A DNA stretch of 64,000 nucleotides, from positions 2,901,886-2,965,885 of the forward strand of contig NZ_KN150731.1 of assembly GCF_000754805.1 (NCBI RefSeq), written 5' to 3'. Position 1 is the first letter of the stretch. The number at the start of each line of letters is the position of its first letter. The position numbers and the translations under genes were made by a program. The notes under the pieces are model-generated. The model saw only the letters and a program-made list of their open reading frames with translations. It was not told where the DNA came from and did no database searches. Below, one piece after another: positions 11,780-22,209 of the stretch. The stretch is from Yersinia frederiksenii ATCC 33641 (GTDB taxonomy: Bacteria; Pseudomonadota; Gammaproteobacteria; Enterobacterales; Enterobacteriaceae).

Positions 11780-13153
11780 ATGTCTGAGCACGCTATAGTT
11801 TGGGATTTGTCCCTGATTCAAAAATATAATTATTCAGGGCCGCGTTACACTTCGTACCCCACTGCGCTTGAGTTTAGTGAAGATTACAATGAATCTGCTT
11901 TTCAGCAGGCGGTGAAACGTTACCCGCAGCGCCCTTTGTCGCTGTATGTGCATATCCCGTTTTGCCATAAGCTTTGTTACTTCTGTGGTTGCAATAAGCT
12001 GGTGACGCGTCAGCAACATAAAGCTGATGAATATCTGGTGGTCTTGGAAAAAGAGATCCGCCAGCGTGCGGTACTGTTTGCCGGGCGTCAGGTTAGCCAG
12101 ATGCACTGGGGCGGCGGCACGCCAACCTATCTGAATAAAACGCAAATCACTCATTTGATGAATCTGTTACGTGAAAACTTTGATTTTCTGCCCGGCGCAG
12201 AGCAGTCAATTGAAGTCGATCCACGTGAAATTGAGTTGGATGTTCTTGACCATCTTCGTGCCGAAGGCTTTAACCGCCTGAGCATGGGGGTGCAGGACTT
12301 CAATAAAGAGGTGCAACGGCTGGTTAATCGTGAGCAAGATGAAGACTTTATCTTTGCACTCATTGCCCGTGCCAAAGCCTTGGGTTTTAACTCCACTAAT
12401 ATTGATTTGATTTATGGTTTGCCAAAACAGACAGCAGAAAGCTTTGCTTTTACGCTTAAACGGGTGGTTGAACTCAACCCTGATCGCCTGAGTGTCTTCA
12501 ATTATGCCCATTTGCCGAGCCTGTTTGCCGCGCAGCGTAAAATCAAAGATGCTGATTTACCCACTGCTGAGCAGCGGCTGGATATTTTGCAGCATACCAT
12601 TAGCTTCTTAACTGAATCCGGCTATCAATTTATTGGTATGGATCACTTTGCCCGACCAGATGATGAGTTGGCGGTTGCCCAGCGTGACGGTAAATTACAT
12701 CGTAATTTCCAGGGCTATACCACCCAAGGTGAGAGTGACTTACTTGGGTTGGGAGTATCAGCGATCAGTATGTTGGGTGACAGTTATGCTCAGAATGAAA
12801 AAGATTTAAAGACCTATTATGCCGTGGTCGAACAGCGTGGCAATGCATTATGGCGTGGCCTGACCATGACCGAAGATGACTGCTTACGTCGTGATGTGAT
12901 TAAAACACTGATTTGTAATTTCCAAATCAGTTATCAACCAATTGAACAGCATTATGGCATTCGTTTTGCAGATTATTTTGCTGAAGATTTTGAGCTGTTA
13001 GCACCGTTTGAACAAGATGGGCTGGTGGATCGAGATGACAAAGGTATTCGTGTGACGCCGCGTGGGCGGTTACTCATTCGTAATATTTGTATGTGTTTCG
13101 ACATTTATTTACGTAAACAGGCTCGCCGGCAGCAGTTCTCCCGCGTGATCTGA
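11780..13153 (+). CDS. hemN: HemN, oxygen-independent coproporphyrinogen III oxidase
   Basis: HemN is a radical-SAM enzyme that decarboxylates coproporphyrinogen III to protoporphyrinogen IX for haem synthesis without oxygen. The 4Fe-4S ligands lie in CHKLCYFCGC (about residues 62-71), followed by the SAM-binding GGGTPT near 112-117. The 457-residue length is typical. It is the third gene after yihI and the small membrane protein. Confidence 0.97.
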   Translation: MSEHAIVWDLSLIQKYNYSGPRYTSYPTALEFSEDYNESAFQQAVKRYPQRPLSLYVHIPFCHKLCYFCGCNKLVTRQQHKADEYLVVLEKEIRQRAVLFAGRQVSQMHWGGGTPTYLNKTQITHLMNLLRENFDFLPGAEQSIEVDPREIELDVLDHLRAEGFNRLSMGVQDFNKEVQRLVNREQDEDFIFALIARAKALGFNSTNIDLIYGLPKQTAESFAFTLKRVVELNPDRLSVFNYAHLPSLFAAQRKIKDADLPTAEQRLDILQHTISFLTESGYQFIGMDHFARPDDELAVAQRDGKLHRNFQGYTTQGESDLLGLGVSAISMLGDSYAQNEKDLKTYYAVVEQRGNALWRGLTMTEDDCLRRDVIKTLICNFQISYQPIEQHYGIRFADYFAEDFELLAPFEQDGLVDRDDKGIRVTPRGRLLIRNICMCFDIYLRKQARRQQFSRVI

Positions 13154-13175
13154 CGATATTCCCCTCAGTGGTTTT

Positions 13176-13292
13176 ACCCGATCTTCAAGATGCAGAGTTG
13201 TTGGCTTCCACTACTCACCCAAGTCATTGAGTTATCTCAACTCCTTGGGTTCATTATATTGCCGCCTATCTGCAACTTGAAATCTATTGGGT
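13176..13292. repeat. Yersinia-type short palindromic repeat, copy 1
   Basis: Imperfect inverted ends ACCCGATCTTCAAGATGCAGA and TCTGCAACTTGAAATCTATTGGGT-type sequence enclose an inner inverted pair, ACCCAAGTCATTGAG with CTCAACTCCTTGGGT. Related ends occur at 20618-20747 and 38211-38337. It lies between the convergent genes hemN and ntrC, where transcripts from both sides could form a long hairpin. Confidence 0.65.
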
Positions 13293-13344
13293 ATATAATA
13301 ATCGCCCTGAGGGGCAACTAAAGTCAGAATAGTTCTCTTCTCAA

Positions 13345-14757
13345 CTACTCCATCCCCAACTCTTTCAACTTACGCGTTAATGTATTGCGGCCCCAGCCCA
13401 ATAGGCGCGCAGCTTCTTGCTTGTGCCCTTGAGTGTGGCGTAATGCGGTAGTTAACAGTGTGCGCTCCATCTCCGGCTGTGCTTCTGACAACAAATCCTG
13501 ATGGCCAGAACGCAGTGCGCGATCCGCCCATTGTGCCAGCAGCGTTGACCAGTTATCTGGCATCCGCTGACCAGAAGCATCTGGCGTACTGGTTTCAAAC
13601 AACTCAGAAGGTAAATCCTGAATCAGAACTTCCTGCCCAGCCGCCATCACTGTCAGCCAGCGACAGGTATTTTCCAGTTGGCGCACGTTACCCTGCCAAG
13701 GCAGGCGAGTTAGCGCGACTTCCGTTTCAGGATGCAGATTTTTGGCCTCCACCCCTAACTCTTTCGCAGCCACTTGAAGGAAATAGCGGGCTAAACGTGG
13801 AATATCTTCACGGCGTTCACGCAGCGGAGGCAAATGGACTCGAATCACATTGAGCCGATGGAATAAATCCTCACGGAATTTCCCTTCTTGAACGCGCAGC
13901 TCTAGATTTTGGTGGGTTGCCGCAATGATGCGCACATCCACTTTGACCGGGGCATATCCCCCGACCCGATAAAACTGGCCATCAGCCAGAACGCGCAACA
14001 GGCGGGTTTGCACATCCAGCGGCATATCACCGATTTCATCTAAAAACAGAGTGCCGCCATCAGCTTGTTCAAAGCGGCCCTGACGCACCTGATTGGCGCC
14101 GGTAAAAGCCCCTTTTTCGTGGCCAAACAGCTCAGATTCAATTAAGTCTTTTGGGATTGCCGCCATATTCAGCGCAATGAACGGTGCTTTGGCGCGAGGG
14201 CTATGGCGGTGTAATGCATGGGCGACCAACTCTTTACCGGTACCCGATTCACCATTAATCAGCACACTGATAGAGGAGCGCGACAAGCGGCCAATGATGC
14301 GAAACACATCCTGCATCGCCGGAGCTTCACCGATGATATCGGCAGTCGGGCCACTGGCGGGTTGAGTGCGTGCGGGTTGCTGCTGTTCCTGATAATGACT
14401 GATAGCTCGTTCAACCAGTGCCACAGCCTCATCAATATCAAAAGGTTTTGGCAGATAATCAAACGCCCCTTGCTGATAGGCGCTAACTGCGGCGTCTAAA
14501 TCAGAATGCGCAGTCATTATGATGACCGGAAGCATTGGGTGGCGCTGCTTAATCTGTTTCAGCAGGGCCAATCCATCCATACCAGGCATACGGATATCTG
14601 ATAACAACACATCCGGGGTTTGCGTCGCCAAAGCATCCAACACCTGATTACCGGAATCGAATGTCGCACAGTTTAAACCTGCTCCAGTCAGCGCGCGCTC
14701 AAGCACCCAGCGGATGGAGCTATCGTCATCGACGATCCAGACTATCCCTCGTTGCAT
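13345..14757 (-). CDS. glnG: NtrC (GlnG), nitrogen response regulator
   Basis: NtrC is the sigma-54 activator that turns on nitrogen-scavenging genes when phosphorylated by NtrB. It has a receiver domain at 1-120 with the phospho-acceptor Asp in LLSDIRMPG, an AAA+ domain at about 140-380 with Walker A GESGTGKE and the sigma-54 loop GAFTGA, and a C-terminal Fis-type HTH. The start was set at [12 protein letters not shown], giving 470 residues (E. coli 469); an in-frame extension upstream lies inside ntrB and is not family-like. It starts seven bases after ntrB ends. Confidence 0.97.
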   Translation of the reverse strand: MQRGIVWIVDDDSSIRWVLERALTGAGLNCATFDSGNQVLDALATQTPDVLLSDIRMPGMDGLALLKQIKQRHPMLPVIIMTAHSDLDAAVSAYQQGAFDYLPKPFDIDEAVALVERAISHYQEQQQPARTQPASGPTADIIGEAPAMQDVFRIIGRLSRSSISVLINGESGTGKELVAHALHRHSPRAKAPFIALNMAAIPKDLIESELFGHEKGAFTGANQVRQGRFEQADGGTLFLDEIGDMPLDVQTRLLRVLADGQFYRVGGYAPVKVDVRIIAATHQNLELRVQEGKFREDLFHRLNVIRVHLPPLRERREDIPRLARYFLQVAAKELGVEAKNLHPETEVALTRLPWQGNVRQLENTCRWLTVMAAGQEVLIQDLPSELFETSTPDASGQRMPDNWSTLLAQWADRALRSGHQDLLSEAQPEMERTLLTTALRHTQGHKQEAARLLGWGRNTLTRKLKELGME

Positions 14758-14764
14758 AGAAACC

Positions 14765-15814
14765 TCACTGGCGAATAGGCAGGTAGACCGAGAATTCGGT
14801 ATGTCCCGGCCAACTGTTAAATTCAATTTTACCCGAATGCTGATCGATAAGATTGCGGGCAATAGATAAGCCAAGCCCAGTCCCCCCCTCGCGACCACTG
14901 ACCATCGGATAGAACACGGTATCTTGTAATTGCGTTGGCACGCCTGGGCCATCATCTTCGATATCAATTCGGGCCGCTAAACGATAGCGCATGCCATGCA
15001 GTGTTATCTGAAATGCCGTACGGGTACGAAGCGTGATGGTGCCACCGGCTTCACCCAAAGCTTGTAATGCATTGCGGGTGATATTCAGCAGCACTTGTTC
15101 AACCTGGTCTGGATCATGAGCCAGCTCAGGCAAGCTTGGGTCATAGTCACGGATTAACGTCACGTTATCCGGCTTTTCCAGAGAGACTAACTGGCAGACG
15201 CGTTCAGCAACCTGATGGATGCTTTGTGTAACATGCTGACCGGGCCGCTGTGGGCCTAATAGACGGTCAACCAAATTACGTAAACGGTCAGCCTGCTCAA
15301 TAATCACTTTGGTATATTCTAGCAAGGCTGGATCGGGCAAGGCTTTTGACAATAATTGTGCGGCGCCACGTAAGCCGCCCAACGGGTTCTTTATCTCATG
15401 CGCTAATCCACGCACCAAATCACGAGCGGCAACTTGTTGTGCATGCTGCAATTGTTCTTGGCTTAACCGACGTTGATTATCCATCGGTGCCATTTCCAAC
15501 AAAATAAAACCTTCCGCTAGTGACTGCGCGGTCAGCGATAAAATATGCGCCCGGCCATCAACGACCAATGTCACTTCGTTATCGGTGAAACCTTGTCCCG
15601 ATCCCAGACTTTCCCTCATAAGGGCAATATTCAGGGAAAAATAACCTAATAACTCAGGTAAGGGTGTACCGAAAAGTTTACGCGAGCTTTGCGCCAGAAG
15701 TTGCTGGGCTGCGGGATTGGCATAATGAATAGCCAGTGAGTCATCCAATAGCAGAATGCTATTAATGAGAGAATTGAGGATCTGCCCAGCATCGGGCAGC
15801 GTGCCTGTTGCCAT
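14765..15814 (-). CDS. glnL: NtrB (GlnL), nitrogen sensor kinase/phosphatase
   Basis: NtrB phosphorylates or dephosphorylates NtrC in response to the PII protein. The 349 residues comprise a PAS domain (about 10-115), the phospho-acceptor helix with [11 protein letters not shown] (His near 139) and an ATP-binding domain with [15 protein letters not shown] near 315. The start was set at [10 protein letters not shown], as in E. coli, with AGGAG eight bases upstream; ATG at 15817 is equally possible. Longer starts would read through the NtrC operator at 15827-15843. Confidence 0.96.
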   Translation of the reverse strand: MATGTLPDAGQILNSLINSILLLDDSLAIHYANPAAQQLLAQSSRKLFGTPLPELLGYFSLNIALMRESLGSGQGFTDNEVTLVVDGRAHILSLTAQSLAEGFILLEMAPMDNQRRLSQEQLQHAQQVAARDLVRGLAHEIKNPLGGLRGAAQLLSKALPDPALLEYTKVIIEQADRLRNLVDRLLGPQRPGQHVTQSIHQVAERVCQLVSLEKPDNVTLIRDYDPSLPELAHDPDQVEQVLLNITRNALQALGEAGGTITLRTRTAFQITLHGMRYRLAARIDIEDDGPGVPTQLQDTVFYPMVSGREGGTGLGLSIARNLIDQHSGKIEFNSWPGHTEFSVYLPIRQ

Positions 15815-15826
15815 CATGCAGACTCC

Positions 15827-15843
15827 TGCACACTCTTGGTGCA
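15827..15843 (-). promoter_or_regulatory. NtrC-binding site in front of ntrB
   Basis: TGCACACTCTTGGTGCA matches the dyad TGCAC-N7-GTGCA of NtrC operators. It lies 12 bases before the ntrB start. In E. coli, NtrC bound at glnLp represses the internal ntrBC promoter, so the same autoregulation is expected here. Confidence 0.8.
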
Positions 15844-15924
15844 TTTATACCCATAGATGGGTACATCCTATTGATTCAACCTCAGTTGAGCCAGAGGAAT
15901 TGTGACAAAAAATGAACGGTGGAG

Positions 15925-15949
15925 AAAAAAGCCCATCGTGAGATGGGCC
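15925..15949 (-). terminator. terminator after glnA
   Basis: On the minus strand GCCCATCT/AGATGGGC-type arms around CACG-type loop are followed by six T. It lies 40 bases after glnA and would separate most glnA transcripts from ntrBC, leaving partial read-through as in E. coli. Confidence 0.85.
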
Positions 15950-15988
15950 AAAAGTTTCCACGGCAACAAAAAAAACGACTAATTAAAA

Positions 15989-17398
15989 TTAAACGCTGTA
16001 ATACAGTTCAAACTCGACTGGATGCGGAGTCATACGAACGCGGTCCATCTCTTCTTTACGCAAGTCGATGTAAGCATCGATTGCGTCGTCAGTAAACACA
16101 CCACCACGAGTCAAGAACTCGCGGTCTTCGCTCAGAGCAGCCAGCGCTTCGTCCAGAGAACCAGCAACTTTTGGAATTTCAGCTTCTTCTTCCGGCGGCA
16201 GGTCGTACAGGTTTTTGTCCATCGCATCACCAGGGTGAATCTTGTTGATGACACCATCAAGGCCTGCCATCAGCAGTGCGGCGAAGCACAGGTATGGGTT
16301 AGCCGCTGGATCCGGGAAGCGCGCTTCAATACGACGGGCTTTCGGGCTGGCAACCACTGGGATACGGATTGAAGCTGAACGGTTACGAGCTGAGTAAGCC
16401 AGCATGACCGGTGCTTCGTAGCCTGGGACCAAGCGTTTGTAGGAGTTAGTTGTTGGGTTAGCCAAGGCATTAATGGCTTTAGCGTGCTTGATGATACCGC
16501 CGATATAGAACAGCGCCATTTCAGACAAGCCAGCGTATTTGTCGCCTGCGAACAGGTTTGTGCCATTTTTGGACAAGGACATATGGCAGTGCATGCCTGA
16601 GCCGTTGTCACCAAACATTGGTTTTGGCATAAAGGTCGCAGTTTTACCAAATGCGTGTGCCACGTTGTGCACCACATATTTGTAAATCTGAATTTCGTCA
16701 GCTTTCTTGGTCATGGTATTGAAGCGGGTTGCCACTTCGTTCTGACCTGCTGTAGCTACTTCATGGTGATGTGCTTCAACCACCAGACCCATTTCTTCCA
16801 TGGTCAAACACATGGTAGAACGCAGATCCTGTGAAGAATCGACCGGAGGAACTGGGAAGTAACCGCCTTTTACTGCTGGACGGTGGCCTTTGTTGCCGCC
16901 TTCGTATTTGGTGCTGGAGTTCCATGCGCCTTCGATATCATCGATAGAGACGTGGGAACCACGGATGCTGCTACCAAAACGAACGTCGTCGAACAGGAAG
17001 AATTCTGGCTCTGGCCCAAACAATACGGTATCAGCTATGCCAGAAGATTTCAGGAAGTCTTCTGCACGCTTAGAGATAGAACGCGGGTCGCGGTCATAAC
17101 CTTGCATGGTGCCTGGCTCAAGGATGTCACAACGGATAATCAGTGTGGAATCTTCGAAGAACGGATCCATAACAGCGGTGCTGGCATCTGGCATCAGGAC
17201 CATGTCGGATTCGTTAATGCCTTTCCAGCCACCAATCGAGGAGCCATCAAACATTTTGCCTTCTTCGAAGAAGTCAGCGTTGACCTGATGAGCTGGGATA
17301 GTGATGTGCTGTTCTTTCCCTTTAGTATCGGTGAAGCGCAAATCAACGAATTTTACTTCGTGCTCATTCAGCATCGTCAAAACATGTTCAGCGGACAT
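15989..17398 (-). CDS. glnA: GlnA, type I glutamine synthetase
   Basis: GlnA makes glutamine from glutamate, ammonia and ATP, and is the entry point of ammonia assimilation; the enzyme is a dodecamer. It is nearly identical to the E. coli protein, with 469 residues, the FGPEPEFF active-site segment near 130 and the adenylylation tyrosine in NLYDLPPEE near 398. I set the start at [10 protein letters not shown], with GGGAGA eight bases upstream; eight more in-frame codons upstream are not family-like. It is the first gene of glnA-ntrB-ntrC and is driven by a sigma-54 promoter. Confidence 0.98.
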   Translation of the reverse strand: MSAEHVLTMLNEHEVKFVDLRFTDTKGKEQHITIPAHQVNADFFEEGKMFDGSSIGGWKGINESDMVLMPDASTAVMDPFFEDSTLIIRCDILEPGTMQGYDRDPRSISKRAEDFLKSSGIADTVLFGPEPEFFLFDDVRFGSSIRGSHVSIDDIEGAWNSSTKYEGGNKGHRPAVKGGYFPVPPVDSSQDLRSTMCLTMEEMGLVVEAHHHEVATAGQNEVATRFNTMTKKADEIQIYKYVVHNVAHAFGKTATFMPKPMFGDNGSGMHCHMSLSKNGTNLFAGDKYAGLSEMALFYIGGIIKHAKAINALANPTTNSYKRLVPGYEAPVMLAYSARNRSASIRIPVVASPKARRIEARFPDPAANPYLCFAALLMAGLDGVINKIHPGDAMDKNLYDLPPEEEAEIPKVAGSLDEALAALSEDREFLTRGGVFTDDAIDAYIDLRKEEMDRVRMTPHPVEFELYYSV

Positions 17399-17620
17399 AC
17401 TTATATCTCCCGGATTTGTCATAGTCGTCGTCGTGGAACGATTACCGTGTATTACTAAGGTTTATGGTGCTCTGGCATTTTTGCCGGTAAAAATTTCTTA
17501 TTTCAACAACCTGTAACTTCAAAAAACCTTTTTACCTGCAAGGATGCGTCACTCAAAACAGTAAACTTGTGACTTTTTATTTCGTACTGTTATTCGTGCT
17601 GGCTATTCATGCTAAAATAC

Positions 17621-17639
17621 ATTGCGAAATCTATGCCAA
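17621..17639 (-). promoter_or_regulatory. sigma-54 promoter glnAp2
   Basis: On the minus strand TTGGCATAGATTTCGCAAT carries the -24 GG and -12 GC elements of a sigma-54 promoter and is very close to E. coli glnAp2. The predicted transcript start is near 17612. That leaves a leader of about 210 bases before glnA, and puts the two NtrC sites at about -108 and -140. Confidence 0.88.
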
Positions 17640-17711
17640 CTTTCCAAATCCCCCGGTTATGCCATATCATAGGGGTCTGCTGATATTCAGTATGCACCAG
17701 GATAGTCATAT

Positions 17712-17728
17712 TGCACTATTTTGGTGCT
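17712..17728 (-). promoter_or_regulatory. NtrC enhancer site, promoter-proximal
   Basis: TGCACTATTTTGGTGCT matches the NtrC dyad with one end mismatch. Its centre is about 108 bases upstream of the predicted glnAp2 start. Confidence 0.85.
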
Positions 17729-17743
17729 TCATTTGCGCCGTTG

Positions 17744-17760
17744 GGCACTGTATTGGTGCA
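17744..17760 (-). promoter_or_regulatory. NtrC enhancer site, distal
   Basis: GGCACTGTATTGGTGCA matches the NtrC dyad with one end mismatch. Its centre is 32 bases (three helical turns) from the proximal site, the same spacing as in E. coli. The pair forms the enhancer on which NtrC oligomerises. Confidence 0.85.
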
Positions 17761-17914
17761 AAAAGGGGCCGAGAGGCTATTTTTGCACCGTGAAAGGGAT
17801 CACAAACTAACCGCCGTTAGGTTGTTTATAAGAGAAGTTTGTGATCTTGTTTAGTCCCTCGCTTAATACGTGTACAATAGCGCGCTATTTCTAAATGCCT
17901 GAGGCAAAAAAGCT

Positions 17915-19738
17915 GTGATCGAGAATCTGCGTAACATCGCCATTATTGCGCACGTTGACCATGGGAAAACTACCCTGGTTGATAAGTTGCTACAACAATC
18001 TGGTACTTTCGGTGAACGTACTGAAGCAACTGAACGTGTAATGGACTCCAACGATTTGGAGAAAGAGCGTGGGATAACCATCCTCGCAAAAAATACCGCC
18101 ATTAATTGGAAAGACTACCGCATCAACATCGTGGATACCCCAGGACACGCCGATTTCGGCGGTGAGGTTGAGCGTGTAATGTCTATGGTTGACTCTGTGC
18201 TGTTAGTCGTCGATGCAATGGATGGCCCGATGCCGCAGACCCGTTTCGTGACCAAAAAAGCTTTTGCTAATGGTCTGAAACCAATCGTGGTAATCAACAA
18301 AGTTGACCGTCCGGGCGCACGTCCTGACTGGGTTGTGGATCAGGTATTCGACCTGTTCGTCAACTTGGATGCCACTGACGAACAACTGGACTTCCCAATC
18401 ATCTATGCATCTGCATTGTTGGGTATTGCTGGTGAAGACCACAATAATATGGCGGAAGATATGACTCCGCTGTATCAAGCGATTGTTGATCATGTATCTG
18501 CGCCACAAGTTGAGCTGGAAGCACCATTCCAGATGCAAATCTCTCAGCTGGATTACAACAACTATGTTGGTGTTATCGGCATCGGTCGTATCAAACGCGG
18601 TAAAGTTAAGCCAAACCAGCAAGTAACTATCATTGATAGCGAAGGCAAAACGCGTAACGGTAAAGTTGGTAAAGTTCTGACTCATATGGGTCTGGAACGT
18701 ATAGAAGCCACTGTTGCTGAAGCTGGCGATATCGTTGCAATCACCGGTCTGGGCGAGTTGAACATCTCTGACACTGTGTGTGACGTGAACGCTGTTGAAG
18801 CGCTGCCAGCACTGTCTGTTGATGAACCAACTGTAACCATGTACTTCTGCGTTAATACCTCTCCATTCTGTGGTAAAGAAGGTAAGTATGTGACTTCGCG
18901 TCAGATTCTTGACCGTCTGAACAAAGAGTTGGTTCATAACGTAGCATTGCGTGTTGAAGAAACTGAAGATTCTGATGCATTCCGTGTTTCAGGCCGTGGT
19001 GAGCTTCACTTGTCGGTTCTGATCGAAAACATGCGTCGTGAAGGTTTCGAGTTGGCTGTATCTCGTCCTAAAGTTATTAACCGTGTTATCGACGGTCGCA
19101 ATCAAGAACCATTTGAAAGCGTAACTCTGGATATCGAAGAGCAGCACCAGGGCGCAGTAATGCAAGCCATGGGTGAGCGTAAAGGTGATGTGAAGGACAT
19201 GGTTCCAGACGGCAAAGGTCGTATTCGTCTGGATTATATGATCCCAAGCCGTGGCTTGATTGGCTTCCGTACTGAATTCATGACCATGACTTCTGGTACT
19301 GGCCTGCTGTACTCCACATTCAGTCACTATGATGATGTGCGTCCAGGCGATATCGGCCAACGTCAAAACGGCGTACTGATCTCTAACGGTCAGGGTAAAG
19401 CTGTTGCGTTCGCATTGTTCAAACTGCAAGACCGCGGCAAGCTGTTCATCGGTCATGGTACTGAAGTGTATGAAGGCCAGATTATCGGTATTCACTCACG
19501 TTCTAACGACCTGACTGTAAACTGCCTGACAGGTAAGCAACTGACCAACATGCGTGCATCGGGTACTGACGAAGCTACCACTCTGGTTCCTTTCCTGAAG
19601 AAAACTCTGGAACAGGCTCTGGAATTCATCGATGACGATGAATTGGTAGAAGTTACCCCGTTATCGATCCGTATCCGTAAGCGTCATTTGACGGAAAACG
19701 ATCGTAAGCGTGCAGGTCGTGGTCCTAAAGAAGGTTAA
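17915..19738 (+). CDS. typA: TypA/BipA, ribosome-associated translational GTPase
   Basis: TypA is an EF-G-like GTPase that binds the ribosome and is needed under stress and in the cold, with roles in subunit assembly and virulence. The G1 motif AHVDHGKTT is near residues 11-19, G3 DTPGHADFG near 70-78 and G4 NKVD near 126-129, followed by EF-G domains II, III and V and the BipA-specific C-terminal domain. The GTG start is the same as in E. coli. It is divergent from glnA and shares the 516-base regulatory region with it. Confidence 0.97.
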   Translation: MIENLRNIAIIAHVDHGKTTLVDKLLQQSGTFGERTEATERVMDSNDLEKERGITILAKNTAINWKDYRINIVDTPGHADFGGEVERVMSMVDSVLLVVDAMDGPMPQTRFVTKKAFANGLKPIVVINKVDRPGARPDWVVDQVFDLFVNLDATDEQLDFPIIYASALLGIAGEDHNNMAEDMTPLYQAIVDHVSAPQVELEAPFQMQISQLDYNNYVGVIGIGRIKRGKVKPNQQVTIIDSEGKTRNGKVGKVLTHMGLERIEATVAEAGDIVAITGLGELNISDTVCDVNAVEALPALSVDEPTVTMYFCVNTSPFCGKEGKYVTSRQILDRLNKELVHNVALRVEETEDSDAFRVSGRGELHLSVLIENMRREGFELAVSRPKVINRVIDGRNQEPFESVTLDIEEQHQGAVMQAMGERKGDVKDMVPDGKGRIRLDYMIPSRGLIGFRTEFMTMTSGTGLLYSTFSHYDDVRPGDIGQRQNGVLISNGQGKAVAFALFKLQDRGKLFIGHGTEVYEGQIIGIHSRSNDLTVNCLTGKQLTNMRASGTDEATTLVPFLKKTLEQALEFIDDDELVEVTPLSIRIRKRHLTENDRKRAGRGPKEG

Positions 19739-19762
19739 TTCTTCTTAGTTCTGCTGATACTT

Positions 19763-19781
19763 AGGGCGCTCAAGGCGCCCT
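19763..19781 (+). terminator. probable typA terminator
   Basis: AGGGCGC/GCGCCCT around a short CAAG-type loop follows typA by about 25 bases. A weak T-rich stretch (TTCTTTTAT) comes after it. The 220 bases up to yihX hold no gene that I can see. Confidence 0.6.
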
Positions 19782-20002
19782 GAGTTCTTTTATCCCCCTC
19801 GTCCTTGAAATTGCTGCTGTGTTAGTGGCTCTACCTCTTACTACCTTGCTACAACTCCAATGTCTTTGGGGATACTTTCTTTTTTTGTCATCATGCTATA
19901 AAAATTATTTTTTCTGACTAACCCCTCCTTTTTCTTCCTCTCTCTGTTCAGTTTTCTCTTTTCCCGTTACAGTGAAACTCACCATCTAATTGGGAGAGCG
20001 CT

Positions 20003-20590
20003 ATGCTGTATATCTTTGATCTAGGGAATGTGATTGTTGATATCGACTTCAAACGTGTGTTGGGCGTCTGGAGTAAATTAAGCAGTGTACCTTTGGCTAC
20101 ACTGAGTGAGCGCTTTACGATGGGGGAGGTCTTCCAGCAGCATGAGCGCGGCGAAATTAGCGATGAAGACTTTGCTCGCCAACTCAGTGATGAGATGGGG
20201 CTGTCTTTAAGTTTTGAACAGTTTGCTGAAGGCTGGCAGGCGGTATTTGTCGCTTTACGCCCAGAAGTGATCACGATAATGCAAAGGTTGCGTAAGGAAG
20301 GGCATCGAGTCGTGGTGCTATCCAATACAAACCGGCTTCATTGTAATCATTGGCCACAGCACTACCCGGAAGTTGCCGCTGCCGCTGACCATCTGTATTT
20401 GTCTCAGGACTTGGGGATGCGCAAGCCAGAGGCCCGAATTTATCAACATGTGCTGAGTGCAGAAAACATCCCGGCGGAACAAGCCGTGTTCTTTGATGAT
20501 GTTGAGGCAAATATTGTCGCAGCCAGAATCGAGGGTATTACAGCCATCCATGTCACTGACCGAAAGGTTATCCCTGCTTATTTTCCCTGA
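20003..20590 (+). CDS. yihX: YihX, HAD-family glucose-1-phosphate phosphatase
   Basis: This 195-residue HAD phosphatase resembles E. coli YihX, which dephosphorylates alpha-D-glucose 1-phosphate. HAD motif I is in FDLGNVIVDID (residues 5-15), motif II in VLSNTNRL near 107 and motif IV in FFDDVEANI near 162. It has no signal peptide. It stands alone after typA; a palindromic repeat follows. Confidence 0.93.
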   Translation: MLYIFDLGNVIVDIDFKRVLGVWSKLSSVPLATLSERFTMGEVFQQHERGEISDEDFARQLSDEMGLSLSFEQFAEGWQAVFVALRPEVITIMQRLRKEGHRVVVLSNTNRLHCNHWPQHYPEVAAAADHLYLSQDLGMRKPEARIYQHVLSAENIPAEQAVFFDDVEANIVAARIEGITAIHVTDRKVIPAYFP

Positions 20591-20617
20591 TAAGTTCTTA
20601 CTTACGTCTTTTATGAG

Positions 20618-20747
20618 TTATACCCAAAGTACTTGGAGTTGTAGGCAGCCACTAAGTAAGTCCCGATGAGCATCACGACAAACAGTAAGCAATTCGGATG
20701 AGTGAGCGCAGCTAACACCGCTACAACTTCAAGTCAGAAGGAATAGC
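20618..20747. repeat. Yersinia-type short palindromic repeat, copy 2
   Basis: The ends TTATACCCAAAGTACTTGGA and its imperfect complement CTACAACTTCAAGTCAGAAGG frame about 130 bases containing GGCAGCC and GAGTGAGCGCAGC. This is the form seen often in Yersinia intergenic DNA. It lies between yihX and yihY. Confidence 0.65.
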
Positions 20748-20816
20748 CATAGAGCCGCGAACCTTTATCACGCGGGCTTCAGAAACGTGTCTAACTGTGT
20801 TGACTGAGAGATGAAC

Positions 20817-21692
20817 ATGGCGAGTTTTCTGCGATCTCCACCGTTTAAACCCTGCGTCACCTTTGGGCGCATGCTTTATAACCGGATAGAGAAAGATGGG
20901 TTAACAATGCTAGCCGGGCATTTGGCCTATGTATCATTGCTATCTCTGGTGCCATTGATCACCGTTATTTTTGCTCTATTCGCTGCTTTTCCGATGTTTG
21001 CCGATATCAGCATAAAATTGAAAGCCTTCATATTTGCCAATTTTATGCCAGCTACCGGTGACATTATCCAAAACTATCTGGAGCAGTTTGTCGCCAACTC
21101 AAATCGGATGACAGTGGTGGGCACCTGCGGTTTGATTGTCACCGCACTTCTGCTGATTTACTCAGTAGACAGTGTACTCAACACGATTTGGCGCAGTAAA
21201 ACCCCGCGCTCACTGGTATTTTCATTCGCGGTTTATTGGATGGTACTCACCCTTGGGCCCATTCTGGTGGGAGCCAGTATGGTTATCAGCTCATATCTAT
21301 TGTCGCTACAGTGGCTGGCAAATGCTCAAGTAGACAGCATGATTGATGAAGTATTACGGCTATTTCCGTTACTGATCTCCTGGGTTTCGTTTTGGTTACT
21401 GTACAGTGTGGTGCCAACGGTCAGAGTACCCGCCAGAGATGCCATCATCGGTGCGTTGGTCGCAGCACTGCTTTTTGAGTTAGGTAAGAAAGGATTCACG
21501 ATGTATATCACGCTGTTTCCCTCTTATCAGTTGATCTACGGGGTGCTGGCGGTTATCCCCATTTTATTCCTCTGGGTTTACTGGAGTTGGTGCATAGTAT
21601 TGCTGGGGGCAGAAATCACGGTCACCTTGGGTGAATATCGTGCTCAGCGCCATATCACTAGCATTGAGGAAAGCCAGAGTCAGGAGATGTAA
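20817..21692 (+). CDS. yihY: YihY, inner-membrane protein of the YihY/UPF0761 family
   Basis: This integral membrane protein has about six hydrophobic segments (about residues 35-65, 100-125, 140-165, 185-205, 215-235 and 245-270). It was once called RNase BN, a claim later withdrawn. The function is unknown. I chose the second ATG (MASFLRS) because GAGAG precedes it at good spacing; the ATG six bases earlier is possible. dtd follows after six bases, so the two are co-transcribed. Confidence 0.93.
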   Translation: MASFLRSPPFKPCVTFGRMLYNRIEKDGLTMLAGHLAYVSLLSLVPLITVIFALFAAFPMFADISIKLKAFIFANFMPATGDIIQNYLEQFVANSNRMTVVGTCGLIVTALLLIYSVDSVLNTIWRSKTPRSLVFSFAVYWMVLTLGPILVGASMVISSYLLSLQWLANAQVDSMIDEVLRLFPLLISWVSFWLLYSVVPTVRVPARDAIIGALVAALLFELGKKGFTMYITLFPSYQLIYGVLAVIPILFLWVYWSWCIVLLGAEITVTLGEYRAQRHITSIEESQSQEM

Positions 21693-21698
21693 GGCATT

Positions 21699-22136
21699 AT
21701 GATTGCGTTGATTCAACGGGCGCTTAGCGCCAATGTCGTAGTCGATGGGAGTGTTGTAGGTGAGATTGGCCCTGGGTTGTTGATATTACTCGGTGTGGAA
21801 CAAGGGGATACCGAACAAAAAGCACAGCGTTTATGTGAGCGAGTGTTGGGGTATCGGATTTTTGGCGATGAAAACGACAAAATGAACCTCAACGTTCAGC
21901 AGGCTGGGGGCAGTGTGCTGGTGGTTTCGCAGTTTACATTGGTTGCCGATACTCAAAAGGGCATGAGACCGAGCTTTTCCCGTGGGGCGGTTCCTGCAGA
22001 AGCTGACCGGTTTTATCAGTATTTTGTTGCTCAGTGTCGTGAGCGTGGTGTAAAAACTGAAACGGGGTTATTTGCCGCAGATATGAAAGTCAGTCTGGTG
22101 AACGATGGCCCAGTGACTTTCTGGTTGCAAGTTTAG
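21699..22136 (+). CDS. dtd: D-aminoacyl-tRNA deacylase
   Basis: Dtd hydrolyses D-amino acids (and glycine wrongly loaded on tRNA-Ala) from tRNA, as a homodimer. The 145 residues carry the SQFTL motif near 78 and the GPVTFWLQV end with the cross-subunit Gly-Pro motif. It is complete and directly downstream of yihY; fabY follows after 73 bases, as in E. coli. Confidence 0.97.
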   Translation: MIALIQRALSANVVVDGSVVGEIGPGLLILLGVEQGDTEQKAQRLCERVLGYRIFGDENDKMNLNVQQAGGSVLVVSQFTLVADTQKGMRPSFSRGAVPAEADRFYQYFVAQCRERGVKTETGLFAADMKVSLVNDGPVTFWLQV

Positions 22137-22209
22137 ATGCCAAATATTGCCTCAGGATTGAGGGCTATGACATAGATTTTATTGATGATTTTAAAGAGAG
22201 AATGCTCCT

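Noticed and set aside
16883-17458. 191-residue plus-strand frame opposite glnA
   Set aside because: It is antisense to glnA and runs into its leader; no family resemblance was seen.
18203-19495. Long minus-strand frames of 244 and 168 residues within typA
   Set aside because: They mirror the conserved typA gene, with Asn/Thr/His-rich composition typical of antisense frames.
20618-20747. ERIC element
   Set aside because: The ends do not carry the ERIC core GTGAATCCC/CTTACATAAG-type sequence; the element is a different palindromic repeat.
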